A DNA stretch of 6,499 nt from Pseudomonadota bacterium (GTDB lineage: Bacteria; Pseudomonadota; Alphaproteobacteria; UBA2136; UBA6156): contig RFNJ01000163.1 in NCBI GenBank assembly GCA_009927255.1, forward strand, positions 1 through 6,499. Reading direction: 5' to 3'. Made by a program: the position numbers and the translations under genes. A model generated the notes under the pieces. It searched no databases. It was not told the DNA's origin and saw only the letters and a list, made by a program, of their open reading frames with translations. This document shows, in pieces, positions 1-6,437 of this stretch. Positions within the stretch are counted from its first letter, which is position 1; each line of letters starts with the position of its first letter.

Positions 1-1
1 T

Positions 2-277
2 TCTAGCCAACGCGAGCAAGCCGAAATCAACCTCGTCCGTCGTCTCAAGAATCTCGGCATCGGGTTCAACGATTACCAACATACCCTCTTCAAAATCGGT
101 CCAAAAGAGTATGCCTGGTATGACTATTTCGGCAACGAACTTGGCAAAACCACAACTACAGAACTTGAAGCATTAAAAGCGCTCATCTGGCTCGGTCGCG
201 TCTGGGAAGAAAACCTCCCCAATGGCCAAGTTAAGCTCACACTCAGCAGCGATTTACCAGTCACGATGGCACGCTAA
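2..277 (+). CDS. C-terminal fragment of an unidentified protein (5' truncated)
   Basis: An open frame enters from the left window edge and runs 91 codons to a TAA at 275-277; no start is visible, so this is the C-terminal part of a longer protein. The translated tail is soluble-looking, with no membrane segment or signal peptide. It has a charged helix-like start (QAEINLVRRLKNLGIGF), an aromatic-rich patch (KEYAWYDYFGNELGK), and then a likely helix (TELEALKALIWLGRVWEE). I do not recognise the family and assign no function. It converges on the minus-strand operon, with only 55 bases between the two stop codons and a hairpin in between, so it is unlikely to share regulation with the Lap-like genes. 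It is judged real because the frame is open to the edge, reads as ordinary globular protein, and ends 15 bases before a terminator-like hairpin. Confidence 0.6.
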   Translation, partial: SSQREQAEINLVRRLKNLGIGFNDYQHTLFKIGPKEYAWYDYFGNELGKTTTTELEALKALIWLGRVWEENLPNGQVKLTLSSDLPVTMAR

Positions 278-292
278 AAAGCACCCAAACGC

Positions 293-314
293 ACAGGCTC
301 CACCCGGAGCCTGT
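293..314. terminator. Hairpin between convergent genes, probable bidirectional terminator
   Basis: A perfect inverted repeat has 9-bp GC-rich arms (ACAGGCTCC / GGAGCCTGT) around a 4-base ACCC loop. It lies 15 bases past the plus-strand stop and 18 bases past the minus-strand operon's last stop. The T-tract is imperfect both ways: plus-strand transcripts continue TTGCTATTT after the stem, while minus-strand transcripts reach a run of five T only about 12 bases after the stem. The stem and its position between two converging genes support termination in both directions; the weak U-runs lower confidence. Confidence 0.6.
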
Positions 315-332
315 TGCTATTTAAAAAAGCAC

Positions 333-1982
333 CTATTTCCGCTCCACCGCCCGAATCGCCCCCACAATCTCCCGCCCAAACGCGCCGCTGCCCATCGCCC
401 GCAGCGCCTCATCGCGGCCCAGTGCCTTACGGTGCGCACGGTCGCTGGTCATCGCCACATAGGCATCGCAGGCGCCCAAAACCTTGGCCATTTCGTTCAT
501 TTCCTCGCCTTTCAGGCCGTAAGGATGCCCACTGCCATCCACCCGCTCATACATTTGCCGAATCACATCCACCACCGGCAAATCAAAATCAAGTTGGCCC
601 AGAATGGCTACCGACTGGCTCACATGGTCCTCCATCTCTTTGCGCTCAGCAGGCGAAAGTTTGCCCTTCTTGCTCAACACATCGCGGCGCACCAGCATCC
701 GTCCCACCGCCGCCAGCTGCGCGGCATAATAAAGGCTCGCCCGCTCCCCCACGCCCAGCCGTAAATGGTTCCCCACCTGCACCGCCAAGCGCGCCACGCG
801 GCTGTGGTGGCCGGAAAGATAAGGGTCCCGCGCCTCCACCACCCGCACCAACGCCTCCATGGTTTGCCCCAGTAACTTCACCCGCGTCTTGTTGCGCTGG
901 CCCATCAGGTGCAGTGTTAAAGCCAGCATCAGGGCCGAAAGCACCACCACCAGCAACGTCACAATCATAAACAACCCCGGCTTATAAATCCCCATCACCG
1001 CCAAAGCATCTGCGCTGGCATATTCCTGCAACAGCGCCAGCGGCGTGCCCACAACCTGCTTCAGGGTCGCAAACACCGGCTTATTATCCACCACACTTTC
1101 CTGCACCACGCGGCCGCTGCCCAAACGCTCTTCCAGCTTGATAAACGGCTCGTTCAAATCCGCCAGCGCTGTGCGCCCCACCACCACCGCCTCACCGTTC
1201 ACATTCTGCACCATCGCGGTGCGCTCGCCTTGGCGGTCAAGCGGCGTCGCCGCCACCAGTTCCGCCAATTTATCGCCTACCGGCAAACTCAGCCACAAAA
1301 GCGCAATCACCCGCGAATCCGTACCATCCCCCAGCCCCGGCGCCCGTATCGGCCGCACAATATCCATCACCACAACGCCATTCACCAACCGCAGCGGCCT
1401 AAACACCCCAACTCCCTCACCCATCAAACTCGCCAACAACCCACGGTCTCGCACCATCTCTGGCACTACCCCCTGCCCCAGCAAAATCTGCCCATCCGGC
1501 AGCACAATATGTCCGCCCTGCATCTTGTTTTTGCTCACAAACTCCCGCAGCAAAGCCTCCATATAAGGCTGCTGCGCCTGCATCGCCTGCGCCAATTGCG
1601 GGTCACCACTCGCCGCACTCTTGCCAATTTCCGCCACAAAAAGCCGCACCGTCTCGGCATTGGCTACACTGTCCGCCATTTTCGCCACGCCACTCAGCCA
1701 CTCACTCACCACCGCGCTGCGCCCCTGCCCTTGCAATTCCACGCGGGAAGACGTCTCCTCCACCAGCTGGCTAAACCGCTGGTTCACCAGCAATTGCGCC
1801 GCCATAAAGCCCGCCAGCAGCGCCATCCCCACCACCAGCAGTACCCAGCCCATAAAGCTTTTCAGCGGCACCGCCCCCTTATAAGCCACCCCACGGCCAG
1901 CCGCCGCCCGCGCCGCCGGCATAGCTTTTGCTTCCGCCACAACCGGCGCCGATTTCACTTTACGATTTATTTTCTCAGCCAT
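333..1982 (-). CDS. Two-pass membrane protein with periplasmic sensor-like domain and degenerate HD-GYP domain
   Basis: Numbering is from the ATG at 1982 (549 aa). A basic N-terminus of about 40 residues precedes TM1 (~43-64), a periplasmic region of about 270 residues, TM2 (~335-359), a short linker and a C-terminal HD-GYP-like domain (~380-545). The periplasmic part opens with a long helix and has the size of a double-Cache sensor. The HD-GYP fold is clear from EARDPYLSGHHSRVARLA, ERVDGSGHPYGLKGEE and CDAYVAMTSDRAHRKAL. However, the HD pair is replaced by Ala-Ala (424-425, in LAAVGR where active enzymes have LHDIGK), the paired histidines before the E-x-x-DGSG motif are Met-Tyr (477-478), and GYP is GHP (485-487). 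His453 and Asp506 remain. Phosphodiesterase activity is therefore unlikely; binding c-di-GMP or a partner is inferred. As last gene after the LapG-like protease it occupies the place LapD holds elsewhere. A GTG at 1991 is an alternative start. Confidence 0.87.
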   Translation of the reverse strand: MAEKINRKVKSAPVVAEAKAMPAARAAAGRGVAYKGAVPLKSFMGWVLLVVGMALLAGFMAAQLLVNQRFSQLVEETSSRVELQGQGRSAVVSEWLSGVAKMADSVANAETVRLFVAEIGKSAASGDPQLAQAMQAQQPYMEALLREFVSKNKMQGGHIVLPDGQILLGQGVVPEMVRDRGLLASLMGEGVGVFRPLRLVNGVVVMDIVRPIRAPGLGDGTDSRVIALLWLSLPVGDKLAELVAATPLDRQGERTAMVQNVNGEAVVVGRTALADLNEPFIKLEERLGSGRVVQESVVDNKPVFATLKQVVGTPLALLQEYASADALAVMGIYKPGLFMIVTLLVVVLSALMLALTLHLMGQRNKTRVKLLGQTMEALVRVVEARDPYLSGHHSRVARLAVQVGNHLRLGVGERASLYYAAQLAAVGRMLVRRDVLSKKGKLSPAERKEMEDHVSQSVAILGQLDFDLPVVDVIRQMYERVDGSGHPYGLKGEEMNEMAKVLGACDAYVAMTSDRAHRKALGRDEALRAMGSGAFGREIVGAIRAVERK

Positions 1983-1993
1983 GGTGGTCACTT

Positions 1994-1999
1994 TCCCTT
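1994..1999 (-). promoter_or_regulatory. Shine-Dalgarno (AAGGGA) for the HD-GYP-like gene
   Basis: AAGGGA lies 11 bases before the ATG at 1982 but only 2 bases before the in-frame GTG at 1991. The spacing to the ATG is long but workable while the GTG is too close, so I prefer the ATG. The choice changes only three N-terminal residues. Confidence 0.5.
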
Positions 2000-2027
2000 G
2001 TTGTGGCTCTTTTTGTGGCGTTGCGCA

Positions 2028-2657
2028 TCAGCGCCGCGCCGGTTTCACAAAAACCCAGCGGCTGCGCGCATTCACGGCATAGTATGGAGTATATTGCCGC
2101 ACATACTCATCACGCAACGGTTCTGTCGCCAGGTTGTCCAAAATATAATTCTGCCCCTCAAGCTCCACCGCCAGCACGGCGTGGGGAATATCCCGCACCG
2201 CATCATGCACCACCACCATCCGCAGCGCACTTTCCGGCCAGCCCAGCGCACGCAACGTATAGTACTTCAAAATCGCATAATCTTCACAGTCGCCACTACG
2301 CTGAATAAACTCGCCCGGCGTCTCCCAATAGTCACTCATCCCCCAGTTATCATCATCGGTAATGTAGTCAAAGCGGTTCACCCAGCGGTTCACCCGCACC
2401 ATCTGCTCTTCCGCGCTCATGCCGCGCCACTCGGCCAGCTCGGCGTACCACGCATCGCGCTTGGCCGGGCAATCCCCCCGCTTACAAAGCCCAAACATAT
2501 TTTCCGCCCGAATCCGCTCCAAAGCCCGCACCCATTTCGGAATACTCTCAATCCGGTCCATCTGAATCTCAATCATCCCAAACAGCCCACTCGCCCAGCC
2601 TGGCAGCGGCAACACAGCAAACACCAGCAAGGGTAAAAGGATCAAAAACCGCCCCAT
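2028..2657 (-). CDS. lapG: LapG-like periplasmic transglutaminase-like cysteine protease (BTLCP, peptidase C93 family)
   Basis: The product is 209 aa from the ATG at 2657, within the usual size of LapG/BTLCP proteins. A hydrophobic signal peptide spans about residues 2-22, with likely cleavage near GWAS, so the enzyme should be periplasmic. The family core is intact: FDYITDDDNWG, then DYWETPGEF, then GDCEDYAILKY with catalytic Cys124, IPHAVLAVE with His159 and YILDNLA with Asp174. Acidic residues Asp123 and Glu125 flank the cysteine, where LapG proteins bind the calcium needed for activity. Cys58 and Cys63 (CKRGDC) could form a disulfide. By family knowledge LapG cuts the N-terminal retention module of RTX adhesins and releases them from the cell surface. 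The start overlaps the upstream stop (TGATG), implying translational coupling to lapC. Substrate identity is inferred because no adhesin gene is in view. Confidence 0.93.
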   Translation of the reverse strand: MGRFLILLPLLVFAVLPLPGWASGLFGMIEIQMDRIESIPKWVRALERIRAENMFGLCKRGDCPAKRDAWYAELAEWRGMSAEEQMVRVNRWVNRFDYITDDDNWGMSDYWETPGEFIQRSGDCEDYAILKYYTLRALGWPESALRMVVVHDAVRDIPHAVLAVELEGQNYILDNLATEPLRDEYVRQYTPYYAVNARSRWVFVKPARR

Positions 2658-4159
2658 CACCGCTCCGTCAACGCCACTTCCCGCGCCTTATTAATCGGCT
2701 TCAGCAGGTACTGAAGCACGGTTTTCTGGCCGGTAATAATGTCCGCCGTCGCCACCATCCCGCTCTTAATCGGCAGCTTGGCGCCCTTATGCAGCAAATA
2801 ATTCTTCTTGGTGCGCACCTGCACCTTAAAATAGGTCTCGGTTTGCCCATTGCCCCGCGCTTTTTCTTCCGTAAAACTGTCGCCGGAAATACTCTCCACC
2901 ACCCCATCCAACCCCCCATAAATCGAGAAATCATAAGCCGAAATCTTCACCTTCACCGGCAAATTAGGCCGAATAAACGCCACATCCTGCGGCTTCACCT
3001 TGGCCTCCACCAGCAAGGTTTCTTCCAAAGGCACCAGCTCCACAATGTTGGCATTGGCCTGCACCGCTTGGCCAATGGTATTAACCAACACCTGCTTCAC
3101 CTCCGCACGCACCGGGCTTCTCAACACCGTGCGGTCAACCCGCCCAATATCCGCCTGAACCCCTGCGCCAAGCCGATTAAACTCCTCCGTCAACTTGCCC
3201 AGCTCATCCCGCGCGGTGTTCTTAAATTTCAAAACGCCTTCCTCCAGTTTGCCCTGCGCCTCGCGCACCGCCGCCTCCGCTGCCGGCACCGCCGCCACCG
3301 CAGTATTGCGCTCTTTCCTCGCCTCCACCACCGCTCGCTCAAGCCGCAAAACGTCCACTTTAGAAATCGCGCCGCTGTCCAAGTAAGGCTTGGTCATATC
3401 ATACTCCTGCTGCGCCAGTTTCAGCGCCTCGCTGGTGCCGCTCAGCTTGCTGCGCGCATCGTTCAGCTCTTGCCGCCGCTGCTCCAATTGCTCGCGTAAA
3501 ATCTTGGTGGTGCTCTCCAGCTCACTCTTGCGGTTCTCAAAAAGTTTAGTGGTCTCCTCCACCAAAATCGGCGTTTTCTCCAACATTTCAGCGGGGAAAA
3601 CCAACCCCTCCCCACTCAACTCCGCCTGCAACCGCAACACATTCGCCTGCAAATAATCCCGCCGCTGCACCTTCTCGCCCACACCAGCAGCGGCAGTAGC
3701 ATCATCCAACCGCACCAATTCCTGCCCCGGTTCCACAATATCCCCCGCCCGCACCAAAATCTCCTTCACCACGCCACCCTCAGGGCTGCCCACCGCCTGC
3801 ACTTTGCCACTCGGAATCACCTGCCCCTGCCCATGCGTCACCTCATCCAGCGGCGCAAAACTGGCCCATAAAATGAATATCCCCACCAAACTCAGCAACA
3901 TATAAAACAGCAACCGCGCCGCCGGATGCGCCCCCCGCAACGTCGCCTGCCGCACATCATCCATAAAGTCGCCATCATCCCACGCATCGCTTTGGAATAC
4001 ATCGTGCCACAGCTTCCTAAACTTGCTGCCAAAATCCCGCTGTTCGTCTTTGCTCACCGCCACACCCAGCCGCCGCGCCAGTGCATTGTCCAGCAAGTCC
4101 ACCCGCCCTTCATTTGCCGCAGCAGGCGCTTTTTCCACGGTCTTCTTACTATTTGCCAT
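2657..4159 (-). CDS. lapC: LapC-like HlyD-family membrane fusion (periplasmic adaptor) protein of a type I secretion system
   Basis: This 500-aa protein joins an inner-membrane ABC exporter to an outer-membrane TolC-type channel. Domains in order: an acidic, Trp-containing cytoplasmic N-terminus of about 80 residues; one TM helix (~82-100); a lipoyl/biotinyl-like hairpin half (~110-155, with SPEGGVVKEILVRAGDIVEPGQ); a long heptad-rich alpha-helical hairpin (~165-340) expected to reach the outer-membrane channel; the second lipoyl half (~345-375, RSPVRAEVKQVLVNTIGQ); and a beta-barrel and C-terminal segment (~380-500). The stretch around 385-415 (VEAKVKPQDVAF, VKVKISAYDFSIYGG) and the end (ITGQKTVLQYLLKPI) are hallmarks of T1SS HlyD/LapC proteins. 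Length and architecture are complete. The start codon lies inside the last codons of the ABC gene (11-nt overlap), and AAGGA lies 8 bases upstream of it. LapC is preferred over generic HlyD because of the LapB-type partner and adjacent lapG; a fairly firm assignment. Confidence 0.94.
   Translation of the reverse strand: MANSKKTVEKAPAAANEGRVDLLDNALARRLGVAVSKDEQRDFGSKFRKLWHDVFQSDAWDDGDFMDDVRQATLRGAHPAARLLFYMLLSLVGIFILWASFAPLDEVTHGQGQVIPSGKVQAVGSPEGGVVKEILVRAGDIVEPGQELVRLDDATAAAGVGEKVQRRDYLQANVLRLQAELSGEGLVFPAEMLEKTPILVEETTKLFENRKSELESTTKILREQLEQRRQELNDARSKLSGTSEALKLAQQEYDMTKPYLDSGAISKVDVLRLERAVVEARKERNTAVAAVPAAEAAVREAQGKLEEGVLKFKNTARDELGKLTEEFNRLGAGVQADIGRVDRTVLRSPVRAEVKQVLVNTIGQAVQANANIVELVPLEETLLVEAKVKPQDVAFIRPNLPVKVKISAYDFSIYGGLDGVVESISGDSFTEEKARGNGQTETYFKVQVRTKKNYLLHKGAKLPIKSGMVATADIITGQKTVLQYLLKPINKAREVALTER
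2663..2666 (-). promoter_or_regulatory. Shine-Dalgarno (GGAG) for the lapG-like gene
   Basis: GGAG sits 5 bases before the ATG at 2657 and only 2 bases before an in-frame GTG at 2660. This supports the ATG, which overlaps the lapC stop by one base; use of the GTG would give a 4-base overlap and one extra residue. Confidence 0.5.
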
Positions 4160-6377
4160 CGCTCACATCCTTCATGTTCTTCACGCCCAGCGCCGCCAAA
4201 ACCTTCTCTTTCGGCCCATCGGCAATCACCTTGGCATCGTCAATCACAATCAATCGGTCCACCAAATCCAACATGCTCGGGCGGTGGGTAATCAAAATAA
4301 ACGTCCGCTCGCGCAGCCACTTTTTCAAGCGGTCTTTCACCCAATTTTCGCTGGTCGCGTCCATTTCGCTGGTCGGATCATCAAAAATCACCACTCGCCC
4401 ATCATGCATCAATGCCCGCGCCAGCCCCACTGCCTGCCGCTGCCCGCCACTCAGCATTTCGCCACGCTCACCAACTGGCAAATCCAACCCCAACGGATGC
4501 CGCCGCACCAACCGATAAGCCCCACTCACCTCCACCGCCTGCATAATGTCCGCATCACTCGCCTCAGGGTTCGCCAGCAGCAAGTTATCCCGCAAAGTTC
4601 CTCTAAACAGGTGCAAATTCTGCGGGAAGTAGCACACCTGCTTCCTCAACTGCACCGGGTCAAGCTGCGCCAAATCCAAGCCATCAATCCGCAACCGCCC
4701 CTGCTGCGGCTCATAAAGCCCCAAAATCAGCCGCGCAATCGTGCTCTTGCCGCTCCCCGCCCGCCCGACAATCCCCACCCGCTCACCCGCCTTAATCGTC
4801 AGGTTAATCTCATGCAAACTCAGCAGTTTACTGCCGGGATAGGCAAAATTCACCTTATCCAGCACAATCTCCCCGCCAATCACGGGATGATGCACAAACC
4901 GCTGCCCCTCTGCCCGCTCCACCGGCGCCGCCATGAATTTCGTCAGGGTCTCCAGCGCACTCACCACCTGCGCCCAGCGCACATACAGCCCCGCCAACTG
5001 GCTCACCGGCGCCATCGCCCGCATCACCAACATGCTGCACGCCACCAACGCACCGGTGGTCATCTGGCCATCCACAATCAAATAAACGCCCCACACCATC
5101 ATGGTCACATAAATCACCTGCCCGCTCCAGTAAGCAAAATTCAGTGCCAAGTTATTCAAAAACTTAATCTTCGTCCCCGCCCGCGCGGTGGCACCGGTCA
5201 CGGTTTCCCAAACGCCTTGGGCATGGCTATGGCTGCCAATCGCTTTAATGTTCTCCAAAGCATTAATAGTTTCAACCAGATGCCCGTGTTTCAAATCCGT
5301 TTCGCGCGCAATCTCGCGTGAAAGCTCCATCATTTTCGCCTGCAAAAGCATACAAACCGCCATAACCACCGGTATCGCCAAAAGCGGCAGAATTGCTAAT
5401 GTTCCACCCAAAAGATAAATCACCGCCACAAAAAACAACATAAAAGGCATATCCACCAAAGCCACAATCGTCCCGCTGGTAAAAAAGTCCCGCAAACTGT
5501 CATAATCCCGCAGTTGGTTGGCCAATGCTCCGGCACTCATTGGCTGCTGTTGCAGGCGTAAATTTAATAATTGCGCATAAATTTTACTGGCCAATAAAAC
5601 ATCCGCCCCCTTCCCCGCCACATCCACAAAATAGGCGCGCAACTGCCGAAAAATCGTATCAAACGTATAAGCCACCAGCGCCCCAATCGCCAAAACCCAC
5701 AACGTCTCAAACCCCGCATTCGGCACCACGCGGTCATAAATATTCATCACAAAAAGGGGCGAAACCAACGCCACCGTATTAATCACCAACGCCGCCAAAC
5801 CCACCTTATAATACAACGGCTTAAACTGGCTAATCGTCCCCCAAAACCATTGCCGCGCTGGGTTATTCAGCTCTTGTTGCACCACCGTTTGCAACGTCGC
5901 CTTCACCAAAATCAGCACTCCGCCATAAACCCGCTCAAACGCCGCAATGCCCCGAATGTCCTCCTCCTCACCACTAAACGTATCAACAATCACAAATGTC
6001 TCTTCAGCTTCGCCTTCTCCACCGCGCACTCCGCGCTTTTCCTTCAAAATCACCGCCCGCCCCATTTCGCCACGGCTGTCCACCAGCATCGCTACCGCTG
6101 GCAGGGTTTCCGCCACAATATCCGCCGCCGCCCGCCGCACCACGCGGCTGTTAAATCCCGCTCGGCTAGCCGCACGGGTAAAAAGCTCCGGCGTCAAGCG
6201 GTTCTTCACCAACGGCAAGCCGGTGACCAAGCTGGTAATCGTATGGCTCAGCTTATGGTGCGCCACCAACCACACCAAACACCCCTGCAAACTATCCTGC
6301 GTGCTGTTTTGAAAGCCCCGCGCCCCAGCTACCGCCGCCCGATCTTGACTACTTCCACCCAGCAGCGGCTTATCCAT
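4149..6377 (-). CDS. lapB: LapB-like type I secretion ABC transporter with degenerate C39-like N-terminal domain
   Basis: From the ATG at 6377 the product is 742 aa, normal for LapB-type exporters. Residues ~25-160 form a C39 peptidase-like domain: Cys33 is present (LQGCLVWLVAHH), but the DCG context and the catalytic His expected near ~108 (GRAVIL) are missing, so it should bind substrate without cutting. Residues ~175-460 are the six-helix exporter domain with the T1SS signature MNIYDRVVPN (~211-220). The nucleotide-binding domain follows: Walker A GRAGSGKST (538-546), Q-loop Gln586, signature LSGGQ (642-646), Walker B ending at Asp666, and H-loop His698. The residue after Walker B, normally the catalytic Glu, is Asp667. 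By family knowledge it drives export of a large RTX adhesin across the inner membrane with LapC. It is the first visible gene of the operon; a second in-frame ATG at 6383 would add two residues. Confidence 0.94.
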   Translation of the reverse strand: MDKPLLGGSSQDRAAVAGARGFQNSTQDSLQGCLVWLVAHHKLSHTITSLVTGLPLVKNRLTPELFTRAASRAGFNSRVVRRAAADIVAETLPAVAMLVDSRGEMGRAVILKEKRGVRGGEGEAEETFVIVDTFSGEEEDIRGIAAFERVYGGVLILVKATLQTVVQQELNNPARQWFWGTISQFKPLYYKVGLAALVINTVALVSPLFVMNIYDRVVPNAGFETLWVLAIGALVAYTFDTIFRQLRAYFVDVAGKGADVLLASKIYAQLLNLRLQQQPMSAGALANQLRDYDSLRDFFTSGTIVALVDMPFMLFFVAVIYLLGGTLAILPLLAIPVVMAVCMLLQAKMMELSREIARETDLKHGHLVETINALENIKAIGSHSHAQGVWETVTGATARAGTKIKFLNNLALNFAYWSGQVIYVTMMVWGVYLIVDGQMTTGALVACSMLVMRAMAPVSQLAGLYVRWAQVVSALETLTKFMAAPVERAEGQRFVHHPVIGGEIVLDKVNFAYPGSKLLSLHEINLTIKAGERVGIVGRAGSGKSTIARLILGLYEPQQGRLRIDGLDLAQLDPVQLRKQVCYFPQNLHLFRGTLRDNLLLANPEASDADIMQAVEVSGAYRLVRRHPLGLDLPVGERGEMLSGGQRQAVGLARALMHDGRVVIFDDPTSEMDATSENWVKDRLKKWLRERTFILITHRPSMLDLVDRLIVIDDAKVIADGPKEKVLAALGVKNMKDVSDGK
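4168..4172 (-). promoter_or_regulatory. Shine-Dalgarno (AAGGA) for the lapC-like gene, inside the ABC transporter gene
   Basis: AAGGA is placed 8 bases before the ATG at 4159. It lies within the last codons of the upstream ABC gene, whose stop is 11 bases into the overlap. The good spacing supports this start and suggests coupled translation of transporter and adaptor. Confidence 0.6.
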
Positions 6378-6385
6378 TTTCATAA

Positions 6386-6391
6386 CTCCTC
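6386..6391 (-). promoter_or_regulatory. Shine-Dalgarno (GAGGAG) deciding the lapB start
   Basis: GAGGAG lies 8 bases before the ATG at 6377 and only 2 bases before the in-frame ATG at 6383. The spacing favours 6377 as the main start. It is the strongest Shine-Dalgarno in the operon, consistent with this being the first gene. Confidence 0.65.
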
Positions 6392-6405
6392 AACAAATTT
6401 AAGCA

Positions 6406-6437
6406 TTTATACCCCACCCCACAGTTACTCGCAGCAA
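6406..6437 (-). promoter_or_regulatory. Weak candidate promoter of the lapBCG-like operon
   Basis: Reading the minus strand, TTGCTG (6432-6437) is followed 20 bases later by TATAAA (6406-6411), some 28 bases upstream of the lapB ATG. The -10-like hexamer is fair, but the spacing exceeds the usual 16-18, and the spacer is G-rich. I see no clear operator or riboswitch. The upstream gene, if any, lies beyond the window edge, so the operon may instead be transcribed from further upstream. Confidence 0.22.

Noticed and set aside
222..764. Plus-strand open frames crossing the terminator region into the HD-GYP-like gene
   Set aside because: They run through the end of one gene, the hairpin and the antisense of another; translation is compositionally biased and has no recognisable motif.
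940..960. CCACCA-type runs here and in several other places, considered as repeats or CRISPR-like
   Set aside because: Short, irregular and explained by biased codons for Val, Gly and Ala on the coding strand; no repeat-spacer periodicity.
1230..2636. Long plus-strand open frame (468 codons) opposite the HD-GYP-like and lapG genes
   Set aside because: His/Pro/Arg-rich translation with no domain, spans two well-supported minus-strand genes and their gap; a by-product of third-position GC bias.
4023..5321. Long plus-strand open frame (432 codons) opposite the ABC transporter
   Set aside because: Antisense to conserved NBD and exporter motifs, His/Pro/Gln-rich low-complexity translation, no family resemblance.
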